Source of the DNA: Nitrosomonas sp. | GTDB lineage: Bacteria; Pseudomonadota; Gammaproteobacteria; Burkholderiales; Nitrosomonadaceae | Assembly: GCA_005779435.1 (NCBI GenBank) | Contig: SXJH01000169.1 | Location: 1 to 14,698, forward strand | Direction: 5' to 3' | DNA: 14,698 nucleotides | Shown here: positions 1 to 5,379 of the stretch, one piece after another | Position numbering within the stretch: the stretch's first letter is position 1 | How the letters are laid out: every line of letters begins with the position of its first letter | Translations under genes and position numbers: made by a program | The notes under the pieces: model-generated | Seen by the model: the letters and a program-made list of their open reading frames with translations, nothing else | What the model was told of the DNA's origin: nothing | Databases searched by the model: none

Positions 1-342
1 CAAATGGGCGAAGTGGGTATCTATCCACGACATACACCAATGTTGACTCGAATAAAGTCAGGCATGGTGCGCATCAAAGCGCAATTGAAAGACGAAGAGC
101 TTGTCTATGTATCGGGCGGTATGCTTGAAGTGCAGCCGGACGTGGTAACGATATTGGCAGATACGGCCGTTCGCAGTCATGATCTTGATGAAGCGAAAGC
201 GATCGAGGCAAAGCGTGCGGCTGAAGAAGCGATGAAAAATAGAGAGTCCGAGCTTGATTATGCAAGAGCGCAGGCTGAATTGATCGAGGCTATGGCGCAA
301 TTGGCTGCCATTGAGAAATTAAGAAAGCGCAGCAAGCATTAA
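1..342 (+). CDS. atpC: ATP synthase F1 epsilon subunit, C-terminal part (5' truncated by window edge)
   Basis: This is the epsilon subunit of F1Fo ATP synthase, part of the central rotor stalk and an inhibitor of ATP hydrolysis, acting at the cytoplasmic face of the inner membrane. The frame is open from base 1 (CAA, then ATG at 4), and the visible 113 residues begin inside the N-terminal beta-sandwich at GEVGIYPRHTPMLTRIKSG, a family signature. The beta-sandwich continues through VSGGMLEVQPDVVTILADTA. The C-terminal two-helix hairpin follows (rich in Ala, Glu, Lys; EAKAIEAKRAAEEAM onward) and ends in a basic tail. About 25-30 N-terminal residues lie outside the window; the ATG at 4 is internal. 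As the usual last gene of the atp operon, it is followed directly by a strong terminator. Identification is firm. Confidence 0.96.
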   Translation, partial: QMGEVGIYPRHTPMLTRIKSGMVRIKAQLKDEELVYVSGGMLEVQPDVVTILADTAVRSHDLDEAKAIEAKRAAEEAMKNRESELDYARAQAELIEAMAQLAAIEKLRKRSKH

Positions 343-355
343 ATATGTTCAGTAA

Positions 356-390
356 AAACAAAAAAGGCGACTTAGGTCGCCTTTTTTGTT
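356..390 (+). terminator. Rho-independent terminator after atpC
   Basis: An A-rich tract runs into the stem AAAAAGGCGAC (361-371), loop TTAG (372-375) and complementary arm GTCGCCTTTTTT (376-387). This is an 11-bp perfect stem followed by T residues. It sits 18 bases after the atpC stop codon and should end the atp operon. The symmetric A/T flanks would also let it work on the opposite strand. Confidence 0.92.
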
Positions 391-410
391 ACTGTGAAGG
401 CTCAATGAGA

Positions 411-434
411 GGCTGCATAATTTTTTATGCGGCC
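411..434 (+). other. Second hairpin in the atpC-yebC spacer
   Basis: GGCTGCATAA (411-420), loop TTTT (421-424) and TTATGCGGCC (425-434) form a 10-bp stem with one G-U pair. No T-run follows the stem, so it does not look like an intrinsic terminator. It lies about 57 bases ahead of the yebC start and may fold in the yebC leader RNA. Function unknown. Confidence 0.55.
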
Positions 435-491
435 AAGTTCAATGCGGAATGATAAGATAACTCAAATATCAGCATAGGTACGGACGTTAAG

Positions 492-1217
492 ATGGCAGGT
501 CATAGTAAGTGGGCGAATATCAAGCATAAAAAAGCCGCGCAGGATGCAAAACGCGGCAAAGTTTTTACTCGATTGATCAAGGAGATTACCGTTTCGGCGC
601 GGCTGGGCGGCGGGGATCCGGATAGTAATCCACGCCTGCGATTGGCAATGGATAAGGCTTATGATCAAAATATGCCGAAAGATAACGTTGAGCGCGCGAT
701 CAAGCGGGGTTGCGGCACGTTAGAAGGCGCCGATTACGAGGAAATAAGATACGAGGGGTATGGAATTTCCGGAGCGGCTGTAATGGTCGATTGCATGACG
801 GATAATCGTGTTCGCACCGTTTCGGATGTGCGTCATGCGTTTACCAAATATGGCGGAAATCTGGGTACGGATGGATCGGTAAGTTTTTTGTTCAGACATT
901 GCGGGCAATTAATCTTTGCCCCGGGCACTGATGAAGAGAAAGTCATGGAAGCCGCGATCGATGCCGGTGCCGAGGATGTTGTCACGCACGATGACGGCAG
1001 CATTGAAGTTATAACAGCGCCGTATGAATTCATAAACGTGAAAAATGGATTGGAGAGGGCTGGATTTAAAGCGGAATTGGCGGAAGTGACAATGAAACCA
1101 AGCAACGAAGTTGTCCTATCCGGGGATGATGCCGCGAAAATGCAAAAACTTTTGGATGCATTGGAAAATCTCGATGACGTGCAAAATGTCTATACGACAG
1201 CTGTGCTCGATGAATAA
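492..1217 (+). CDS. yebC: YebC/PmpR family protein (DUF28)
   Basis: A 241-residue protein of the YebC family, the usual family length. The N terminus MAGHSKWANIKHKKAAQDAK is the family hallmark and fixes the ATG at 492. Further family features are the conserved segment MPKDNVERAIKRG near residues 60-72, the acidic middle domain around DDGSIEVIT and the C-terminal AEVTMKPSNEVVLSG region. Family members are cytoplasmic; some have been described as DNA-binding regulators (PmpR, YebC) and others as ribosome-associated factors relieving proline stalls, so the exact role here is open. There is no strong Shine-Dalgarno sequence (GACGTTAAG precedes the ATG). The position just ahead of ruvC, with only 26 bases between the yebC stop and the likely ruvC start, is a very common arrangement and suggests co-transcription. 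Confidence 0.95.
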   Translation: MAGHSKWANIKHKKAAQDAKRGKVFTRLIKEITVSARLGGGDPDSNPRLRLAMDKAYDQNMPKDNVERAIKRGCGTLEGADYEEIRYEGYGISGAAVMVDCMTDNRVRTVSDVRHAFTKYGGNLGTDGSVSFLFRHCGQLIFAPGTDEEKVMEAAIDAGAEDVVTHDDGSIEVITAPYEFINVKNGLERAGFKAELAEVTMKPSNEVVLSGDDAAKMQKLLDALENLDDVQNVYTTAVLDE

Positions 1218-1233
1218 ATCCAATGTGAGCGAT

Positions 1234-1240
1234 AGGTGAG
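1234..1240 (+). promoter_or_regulatory. Shine-Dalgarno sequence of ruvC
   Basis: AGGTGAG matches the anti-Shine-Dalgarno tail well. It lies 3 bases before the ATA codon at 1244 and 9 bases before the ATT codon at 1250, which are the only plausible starts in the ruvC frame. Its presence argues that ruvC is translated from this spot despite the missing canonical start codon. Confidence 0.6.
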
Positions 1241-1243
1241 AAA

Positions 1244-1762
1244 ATACGAATTCTTGGGATAGATCCAGGGTTGCGCACGACCGGGTTCGGTGTCATCGAA
1301 AAGCGGGGGGATCAATTGAGTTATGTCGGCAGCGGTTGTGTTAAAACGCAAGCCGGTGAATTACCCGCTCGGCTTAAATTGATTTTCGAAAACTTATGCG
1401 AAGTGATCGCGGAATATCAGCCGGAGCATGTCTCGATAGAACAGGTTTTTGTGAACGTTAACCCAAAATCCACGTTACTATTGGGGCAAGCAAGAGGAGC
1501 TGCCTTATGTGCGGCTGTGTCGAGAAATCTTATTGTGGCGGAATACACCGCGCTACAAATCAAGCAAGCTGTTGTCGGAAAAGGTCATGCGCAAAAAAAA
1601 CAAGTCCAAGCGATGGTAAAGCGATTATTGAATTTGTCGGGAGATCCAAGCTTAGATGCTGCGGATGCGTTAGCCTGTGCTATCTGCCATGCGCATGGAG
1701 GTTTTGGTCTAGGAAAGATTTCGTCGGTTGGTTTTCGGGTAAAACGAGGTCGTTGGGTATGA
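1244..1762 (+). CDS. ruvC: Crossover junction endodeoxyribonuclease RuvC (non-canonical start, ATA assumed)
   Basis: RuvC is the dimeric resolvase that cuts Holliday junctions with RuvAB. Counting the ATA at 1244 as residue 1 gives 172 residues and places the catalytic acids at D7 (in LGIDPG), E66 (SIEQVF), D138 and D141 (SLDAADALA), the same numbers as in E. coli RuvC. The conserved NPKSTLLLGQARGA block is present. The odd point is the start. An in-frame stop (TGA, 1226-1228) lies upstream, and between it and the TTG at 1271 the frame has no ATG, GTG, TTG or CTG. Starting at TTG 1271 would delete D7 and the first beta strand. ATA (1244) or ATT (1250) are therefore the candidates, next to a good Shine-Dalgarno; a one-base indel in the A-run 1241-1244 relative to a GTG at 1236 is the alternative. 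The stop overlaps the ruvA start (ATGA, 1759-1762). Gene identity is firm, the start uncertain. Confidence 0.88.
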   Translation: MRILGIDPGLRTTGFGVIEKRGDQLSYVGSGCVKTQAGELPARLKLIFENLCEVIAEYQPEHVSIEQVFVNVNPKSTLLLGQARGAALCAAVSRNLIVAEYTALQIKQAVVGKGHAQKKQVQAMVKRLLNLSGDPSLDAADALACAICHAHGGFGLGKISSVGFRVKRGRWV

Positions 1763-2343
1763 TTGGGCGCATTGCCGGTGTTCTGCTGGAAAAGAAACCA
1801 CCGCAAGTTTTATTGGATGTGCAAGGGATTGGGTACGAGATTGATGTGCCGATGAGCACGTTTTACGAATTGCCGGCGACGGGTGCGCAGGTTTCGCTAT
1901 ATACACATTTGGTGATTCGAGAGGATATGCATCTGTTGTTTGGTTTTGCGACAGAGCCGGAGCGGCAAACATTTAGGCAATTGGTAAAAATATCGGGAGT
2001 AGGTGTTCGGACGGCATTGGCGCTTTTATCCGGCATGAGCGTGTTTGAATTTCAGCAGGCAGTGCAAGCACAGGATAGTGCAAGGCTCATTAACATTCCA
2101 GGAATTGGAAGGAAAACGGCGGAGCGGTTATTGCTTGAGTTGCGCGATAAATTGGAGCCATATATGCCGGGGCAGGATCAGCGCGTATTGCGATCGTCTC
2201 TGACTGACGATGTGCGAAATGCTTTGCTGTCGCTTGGGTACAATGACCGTGAAGCGGATTGGGCGATAAAGCAAATAGTCAATCAAGCCTCCGTTTCCGA
2301 TGGCATTCGCCAAGCGCTACAGCATTTGTCGAAGGAAAAATAA
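1759..2343 (+). CDS. ruvA: Holliday junction branch migration protein RuvA
   Basis: RuvA, 194 residues, is the tetrameric DNA-binding subunit that holds the Holliday junction and recruits RuvB. The start MIGRIAGVLLEK is typical, and the ATG at 1759 overlaps the ruvC stop in ATGA, implying translational coupling. Domain I (OB fold, residues 1-63) contains LLDVQGIGYEIDVP. Domain II carries two helix-hairpin-helix motifs: VKISGVGVRTALALLSG (about 75-91) and INIPGIGRKTAERLLLEL (about 110-127). A flexible linker follows, then the small domain III (DDVRNALLSLGYNDREADWAI), which binds RuvB. Length and domain order are normal. The frame stays open upstream of 1759 within ruvC, but that extension overlaps the RuvC catalytic core and is not coding. 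Confidence 0.97.
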   Translation: MIGRIAGVLLEKKPPQVLLDVQGIGYEIDVPMSTFYELPATGAQVSLYTHLVIREDMHLLFGFATEPERQTFRQLVKISGVGVRTALALLSGMSVFEFQQAVQAQDSARLINIPGIGRKTAERLLLELRDKLEPYMPGQDQRVLRSSLTDDVRNALLSLGYNDREADWAIKQIVNQASVSDGIRQALQHLSKEK

Positions 2344-2364
2344 AACTTTTATGCGCGAGAAGAC

Positions 2365-3411
2365 ATGATCGAAACTGATAGGTTGGTAACCGCAGCTGCA
2401 TCGTCTACGCAAGAGGAAGTTTTAGAAAGAGCGTTGCGTCCCAAGCAATTGGACGAATACGTTGGTCAAGAAAAGATCAGAGAGCAGTTGCAAATATTCA
2501 TCGAAGCGGCAAGAAATCGACGCGAGGCGCTTGATCATGTTTTGCTGTTTGGTCCGCCGGGTCTGGGGAAAACGACGCTCGCTCATATCATTGCTCGGGA
2601 AATGGGGGTGAATTTGCGACAAACATCGGGACCGGTATTGGAGCGTCCGGGCGATTTGGCAGCCATATTGACAAATCTTGAGCCTAATGATGTTTTGTTT
2701 ATTGATGAAATTCACCGCCTATCGCCTGTGGTAGAGGAAATTTTGTATCCGGCGCTGGAAGATTATCAATTGGATATTATGATCGGTGAGGGGCCTGCGG
2801 CAAGATCCGTGAAATTGGATTTACCGGCTTTCACGCTGATTGGAGCGACAACGCGCGCCGGCATGCTTACCAATCCATTGAGAGACCGGTTTGGAATTAC
2901 TTCTCGTCTTGAATTTTATACTGCGGCGGATCTTTGTAAAATTGTGACTCGTTCCGCGCGATTATTGAATGTCAGCATGTCGGAGGACGGTGCTTACGAG
3001 GTGGCTCGCAGGTCGCGAGGAACCCCGCGTATTGCGAATCGATTATTGCGGCGTGTGCGTGACTATGCAGAAGTGAAAGCAAATGGGCATGTCACCAGTG
3101 TCATAGCGGATGATGCGTTGAAAATGCTGGATGTCGATCCAATCGGCTTGGATGTTTTAGACCGTAAATTGTTGTTGGCGGTAATCGAGAAATTTGACGG
3201 CGGCCCCGTCGGTGTGGACAATCTGGCAGCGGCGATTAGCGAGGAGCGCGACACCATCGAAGATATTCTCGAACCATATTTGATTCAGCAAGGTTTTTTA
3301 AAAAGAACCCCGAGAGGCAGAATGGCAACTACAGTTACTTACCAGCACTTCGGGCTATCCATACCGGAAAATAAAGTAACCGGGAATCTTTGGGAAGAAA
3401 AAGATTTATAG
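2365..3411 (+). CDS. ruvB: Holliday junction branch migration ATPase RuvB
   Basis: RuvB, 348 residues, is the hexameric AAA+ motor that drives branch migration with RuvA. Visible motifs in order: Walker A GPPGLGKTT (63-71), Walker B FIDEIH (112-117), sensor 1 in LIGATTRAG (158-166), arginine finger in LRDRFG (172-177), sensor 2 region TPRIANRLLRRVRDYA (about 215-230), and the C-terminal winged helix with GPVGVDNLAAAISEERDTIEDILEPYLIQQGFLKRTPRGR. The ATG at 2365 is preferred because the ATG at 2351 runs into a stop after five codons. It lies 21 bases after ruvA in the same operon. Nothing unusual was seen. Confidence 0.98.
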   Translation: MIETDRLVTAAASSTQEEVLERALRPKQLDEYVGQEKIREQLQIFIEAARNRREALDHVLLFGPPGLGKTTLAHIIAREMGVNLRQTSGPVLERPGDLAAILTNLEPNDVLFIDEIHRLSPVVEEILYPALEDYQLDIMIGEGPAARSVKLDLPAFTLIGATTRAGMLTNPLRDRFGITSRLEFYTAADLCKIVTRSARLLNVSMSEDGAYEVARRSRGTPRIANRLLRRVRDYAEVKANGHVTSVIADDALKMLDVDPIGLDVLDRKLLLAVIEKFDGGPVGVDNLAAAISEERDTIEDILEPYLIQQGFLKRTPRGRMATTVTYQHFGLSIPENKVTGNLWEEKDL

Positions 3412-3434
3412 ACTGATATTCATAGACATATATC

Positions 3435-3869
3435 ATGCAAGTACAGACCCTGCGTATCATCATCGCATTTTTGTTAACAACAGTTGTAATGCTGTATTTT
3501 TATACAAATCGAGAGAAAGATTATTACAGTAAAAGTGCAGAGCCTGCTGTAGCGCAAATATTGACTGAAATTTCCGTTTGGCAAAAGCATGTCTTTTTAC
3601 TTCATTTGGCTCCGGAAGCTAAGCAAACGCTTGCTGATGAATCGTTAGAGAGCTTGTTAAAACTTTACAGCGGCTTTGGTAGATTTAAATCGATTAAAGA
3701 AATTAATTTCTCGCGCACGGTAAGCGCTTTTTCATTGGCCGGAGAAAAGAGAATTAACTATTCTGGCATCGCGCATTTCGATGTGGGCGAAGTAAGTTTT
3801 AATATAACTTTGATTGAGAGAGGCGGTTATTTCCTGATTTATAATTTGACGATGGCAAAATCAACATGA
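3435..3869 (+). CDS. Membrane-anchored protein of unknown function downstream of ruvB
   Basis: A 144-residue protein not recognised as a known family. Residues about 7-23 (RIIIAFLLTTVVMLYFY) form one hydrophobic segment with a short N-terminal tail, consistent with a membrane anchor or uncleaved signal; no lipobox is seen. The remaining roughly 115 residues are mixed polar and probably periplasmic. They start with a helical stretch (AVAQILTEISVWQKHVFLLHL) and end in alternating hydrophobic residues suggesting beta strands (YSGIAHFDVGEVSFNITLIE, then YFLIYNLTMA). The overall look resembles small single-domain, NTF2-like or DUF periplasmic proteins, but no diagnostic motif was found. It starts 24 bases after ruvB in the same direction, so it may ride on the ruv transcript. 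Codon use resembles its neighbours. Function unknown. Confidence 0.8.
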   Translation: MQVQTLRIIIAFLLTTVVMLYFYTNREKDYYSKSAEPAVAQILTEISVWQKHVFLLHLAPEAKQTLADESLESLLKLYSGFGRFKSIKEINFSRTVSAFSLAGEKRINYSGIAHFDVGEVSFNITLIERGGYFLIYNLTMAKST

Positions 3870-3943
3870 GGCTACCTCAGTTAGTAAGCATTCTGCAAAA
3901 TTCATGATAATATCCATGAAACTAAGTCAAGATTAAAGTAGTC

Positions 3944-3972
3944 TTATTGGTCGCTTGAGTAGTTTGTATAAA
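3944..3972 (+). promoter_or_regulatory. Weak candidate promoter ahead of the yccA-like gene
   Basis: TATAAA (3967-3972) is a reasonable -10 box. The best-spaced -35 is TTATTG (3944-3949, 17-base spacer), a poor match to TTGACA. It lies 25 bases before the start codon at 3997. The assignment rests mainly on the -10 and the 127-base gene-free gap. Confidence 0.3.
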
Positions 3973-3996
3973 TTTAAAAAACGGAGGCTATTTCTT

Positions 3997-4668
3997 ATGA
4001 ACGAAAATTTATCAACCATTGCACGAGGTTCTTCATCCGCACTGGCAACAAATAAGGTATTGCGAAATACCTATATGTTGCTGTCGCTGACATTGCTGTT
4101 TAGCGGGTTGACAGCGGCGCTCTCGATGCTTCTGAAGATGCCGCCGATGACGTATTTGATATCGGTGATAGGCGGGATGGTCATTGCAATGTTTGTGCTG
4201 CCGCGCTTTGCCAATTCAACGGCTGGCATTGGAATTGTATTTCTGATAACGGGGTTGCTCGGATTTGGCCTTGGGCCGATGCTAACGATGTATGCGTCGT
4301 TGCCGAACGGTGGAAATGTCATCATGTTAGCGTTTGGCGGAACGGGCGTCATTTTTATGGGCTTATCGGCTTATGCGCTGGCTACCAAGAAGGATTTCAG
4401 TTTCTTGGGCGGTTTCTTGATGGTGGGATTTCTGCTGGTGCTCGTGGCTGCGGTGGCCAATATATTTATGCAAATTCCCGCAATGTCGCTGATGATATCC
4501 GCTGTTGTTATCATGATTATGAGCGGTTTCATTTTATACGATACCAGTCGCATCATTCATGGCGGTGAAACCAATTATGTGTTGGCAACGATAGGGCTGT
4601 ATATGACTATTTTCAATATTTTCATTAGCCTGCTGCAAATATTGGGTATCATGGGTAACGATGATTAG
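3997..4668 (+). CDS. yccA: YccA / Bax inhibitor-1 family inner membrane protein
   Basis: A 223-residue, seven-helix inner membrane protein of the Bax inhibitor-1 (TMBIM) family, closest in look to E. coli YccA, a modulator of the FtsH protease. Seen directly: NKVLRNTYMLLSLTL (19-33) opening helix 1, hydrophobic segments at about 25-46, 50-69, 76-97, 107-129, 136-158, 162-181 and 196-218, and the family signature YDTSRIIHGGETNY (181-194) with its conserved Asp, followed by NIFISLLQILG. ATG 3997 is chosen over the in-frame TTG at 3955 because ACGGAGG (3981-3987) sits nine bases before it and family members begin here. It is a single gene with its own gap upstream and a strong terminator 25 bases downstream. 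Calcium-leak activity is known for some relatives but is only inference here. Confidence 0.93.
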   Translation: MNENLSTIARGSSSALATNKVLRNTYMLLSLTLLFSGLTAALSMLLKMPPMTYLISVIGGMVIAMFVLPRFANSTAGIGIVFLITGLLGFGLGPMLTMYASLPNGGNVIMLAFGGTGVIFMGLSAYALATKKDFSFLGGFLMVGFLLVLVAAVANIFMQIPAMSLMISAVVIMIMSGFILYDTSRIIHGGETNYVLATIGLYMTIFNIFISLLQILGIMGNDD

Positions 4669-4692
4669 CGCATGAGCGCAGTTGTTTCTGAT

Positions 4693-4726
4693 AAAACAAA
4701 ACCCCGGTTATCCGGGGTTTTGTTTT
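4693..4726 (+). terminator. Strong bidirectional-looking terminator after the yccA-like gene
   Basis: AAAACAAAACCCCGG (4693-4707) pairs perfectly over 15 bp with CCGGGGTTTTGTTTT (4712-4726) around a four-base loop TTAT. The GC core is followed by a T-rich arm, the classic Rho-independent form. The matching A-rich arm makes it usable from either strand. Confidence 0.95.
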
Positions 4727-4742
4727 GGAGGGTGTAAATTTT

Positions 4743-4750
4743 GGGGAGTG
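4743..4750 (+). promoter_or_regulatory. Ribosome binding site of the 59-residue membrane protein gene
   Basis: GGGGAGTG lies four bases before the ATG at 4755. It supports translation of this small gene. Confidence 0.55.
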
Positions 4751-4754
4751 TTAA

Positions 4755-4934
4755 ATGGAGTGGATGGAAATAATTTCGGCTTTGGCGCTGGGGATGTTTA
4801 TCGTGGTTATGCTTCCGGCAGCCAGAAATATGGTGCAAAACAGTCCTAAAGGCTCATCGTCGGATTGGGTGAGTTTTGTTGTTCCCATTGTAATGATTAT
4901 GCTCTTCGTCATATTGCTTATCGAGTTGGTTTGA
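4755..4934 (+). CDS. Small two-helix membrane protein, 59 residues, unknown function
   Basis: An open frame of 59 codons plus TGA, with a G-rich ribosome binding site directly upstream. The product begins MEWMEIISALALGMF and has two hydrophobic segments, about residues 5-22 and 40-58, joined by a polar loop (AARNMVQNSPKGSSSDW). This is a helical-hairpin layout with a short charged loop. The hydrophobic pattern, the clean loop and the codon choice argue that it is coding rather than random. No family is assigned with confidence; similar small, unnamed membrane proteins occur in betaproteobacteria. It sits between the yccA-like gene's terminator and the cox promoter region, on the same strand as both, and no terminator is seen after it. 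Function unknown. Confidence 0.72.
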   Translation: MEWMEIISALALGMFIVVMLPAARNMVQNSPKGSSSDWVSFVVPIVMIMLFVILLIELV

Positions 4935-5095
4935 TGTGATAAATGATTGCTTATTGCAGATAATCACACAAGAAATAATTTAATTTCGCTATGGAATAAT
5001 CAGTTGGGTAAATGGCGCGACGGCTTTGCTTTAATTTTCGCACTGAACGATCTCAACCTTCAATACCTATATTATAAATAGGGGAATATCTCTAT

Positions 5096-5111
5096 AAAAA
5101 TCATGATTTTT
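5096..5111. promoter_or_regulatory. 16-bp perfect palindrome next to the cox promoter
   Basis: AAAAATCATGATTTTT is a perfect palindrome ending two bases before the candidate -35 box (5114). The position suits an operator or an activator site. The regulator is unknown. Confidence 0.45.
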
Positions 5112-5113
5112 CC

Positions 5114-5142
5114 TTGTTTGAGCAGCAGTGGCATGCTAGAAT
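5114..5142 (+). promoter_or_regulatory. Candidate sigma-70 promoter of the cox operon
   Basis: TTGTTT (5114-5119) and TAGAAT (5137-5142) are separated by exactly 17 bases. The -10 matches the consensus at five of six positions and the -35 at three of six. It is the best-spaced pair noticed in the region and is surrounded by inverted repeats. The start site would fall near 5149-5150. Confidence 0.5.
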
Positions 5143-5275
5143 TTCAATTCGATTAATTAGCATGTAGAAGTTATCTATAACTAAGAAAATCTAAGTTGCG
5201 GATAAAGAGGAAATTCGGCCAAGGAATAGCAATTAGCGTCAATCATGGTGTGGTTTTAACAAAACAAGATTCTGG

Positions 5276-5331
5276 CGTGGACTTCCGTGGACTGGCTGAG
5301 CAAAAAAACAACGTTCAGGTTTGTAACGTTC
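5276..5331 (+). repeat. Two short tandem direct repeats in the cox leader
   Basis: CGTGGACT occurs at 5276-5283 and 5286-5293 (10-base period, one helical turn). AACGTTC occurs at 5310-5316 and 5325-5331 (15-base period); its core AACGTT is itself palindromic. Helically phased repeats can be protein binding sites. No known regulator motif was matched. Confidence 0.5.
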
Positions 5332-5379
5332 TAAGTCGCGCCTGAAATCTGTAAAATTAGTAATCATGTGGGGGGAGAT

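Larger units (their letters stand above)
4935..5379 (+). other. Gene-free regulatory region and leader ahead of the cox operon
   Basis: No convincing coding frame was seen in these 445 AT-rich bases. They hold a candidate sigma-70 promoter (5114-5142), inverted repeats at 5066-5082, 5096-5111, 5132-5164 and 5169-5182, and two tandem direct repeats at 5276-5293 and 5310-5331. TTCAGG (5314-5319) and CCTGAA (5341-5346) form a further dyad just ahead of coxB. If transcription begins near 5150, the coxB leader is about 230 bases, long enough for RNA-level control. The first 100 bases or so (4935-5040) show nothing recognisable. Confidence 0.7.

Noticed and set aside
1507..1758. Upstream extension of the ruvA frame
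   Set aside because: It runs out of frame through the RuvC catalytic region, and RuvA proteins begin at MIGRIAG (1759).
1271..1762. TTG at 1271 as the ruvC start
   Set aside because: It encodes the Leu of the conserved GIDPGLRTTGFG block; starting here would remove catalytic D7 and the first strand.
3866..3880. TGAGG-CTA-CCTCA hairpin after the unknown protein gene
   Set aside because: Only five base pairs and no T-run; too weak to call a terminator.
3955..3996. TTG at 3955 as the start of the yccA-like gene
   Set aside because: ATG 3997 has ACGGAGG at good spacing, and family members lack the extra basic extension.
4935..4968. TGTGAT ... ATCACA dyad resembling a CRP/FNR site
   Set aside because: The half sites are 22 bases apart rather than about 4 to 6, so it does not fit a CRP or FNR operator.
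5368..5379. GTG at 5368 as the coxB start
   Set aside because: It would add four residues ahead of a normal signal peptide and would consume the only G-rich ribosome binding tract.
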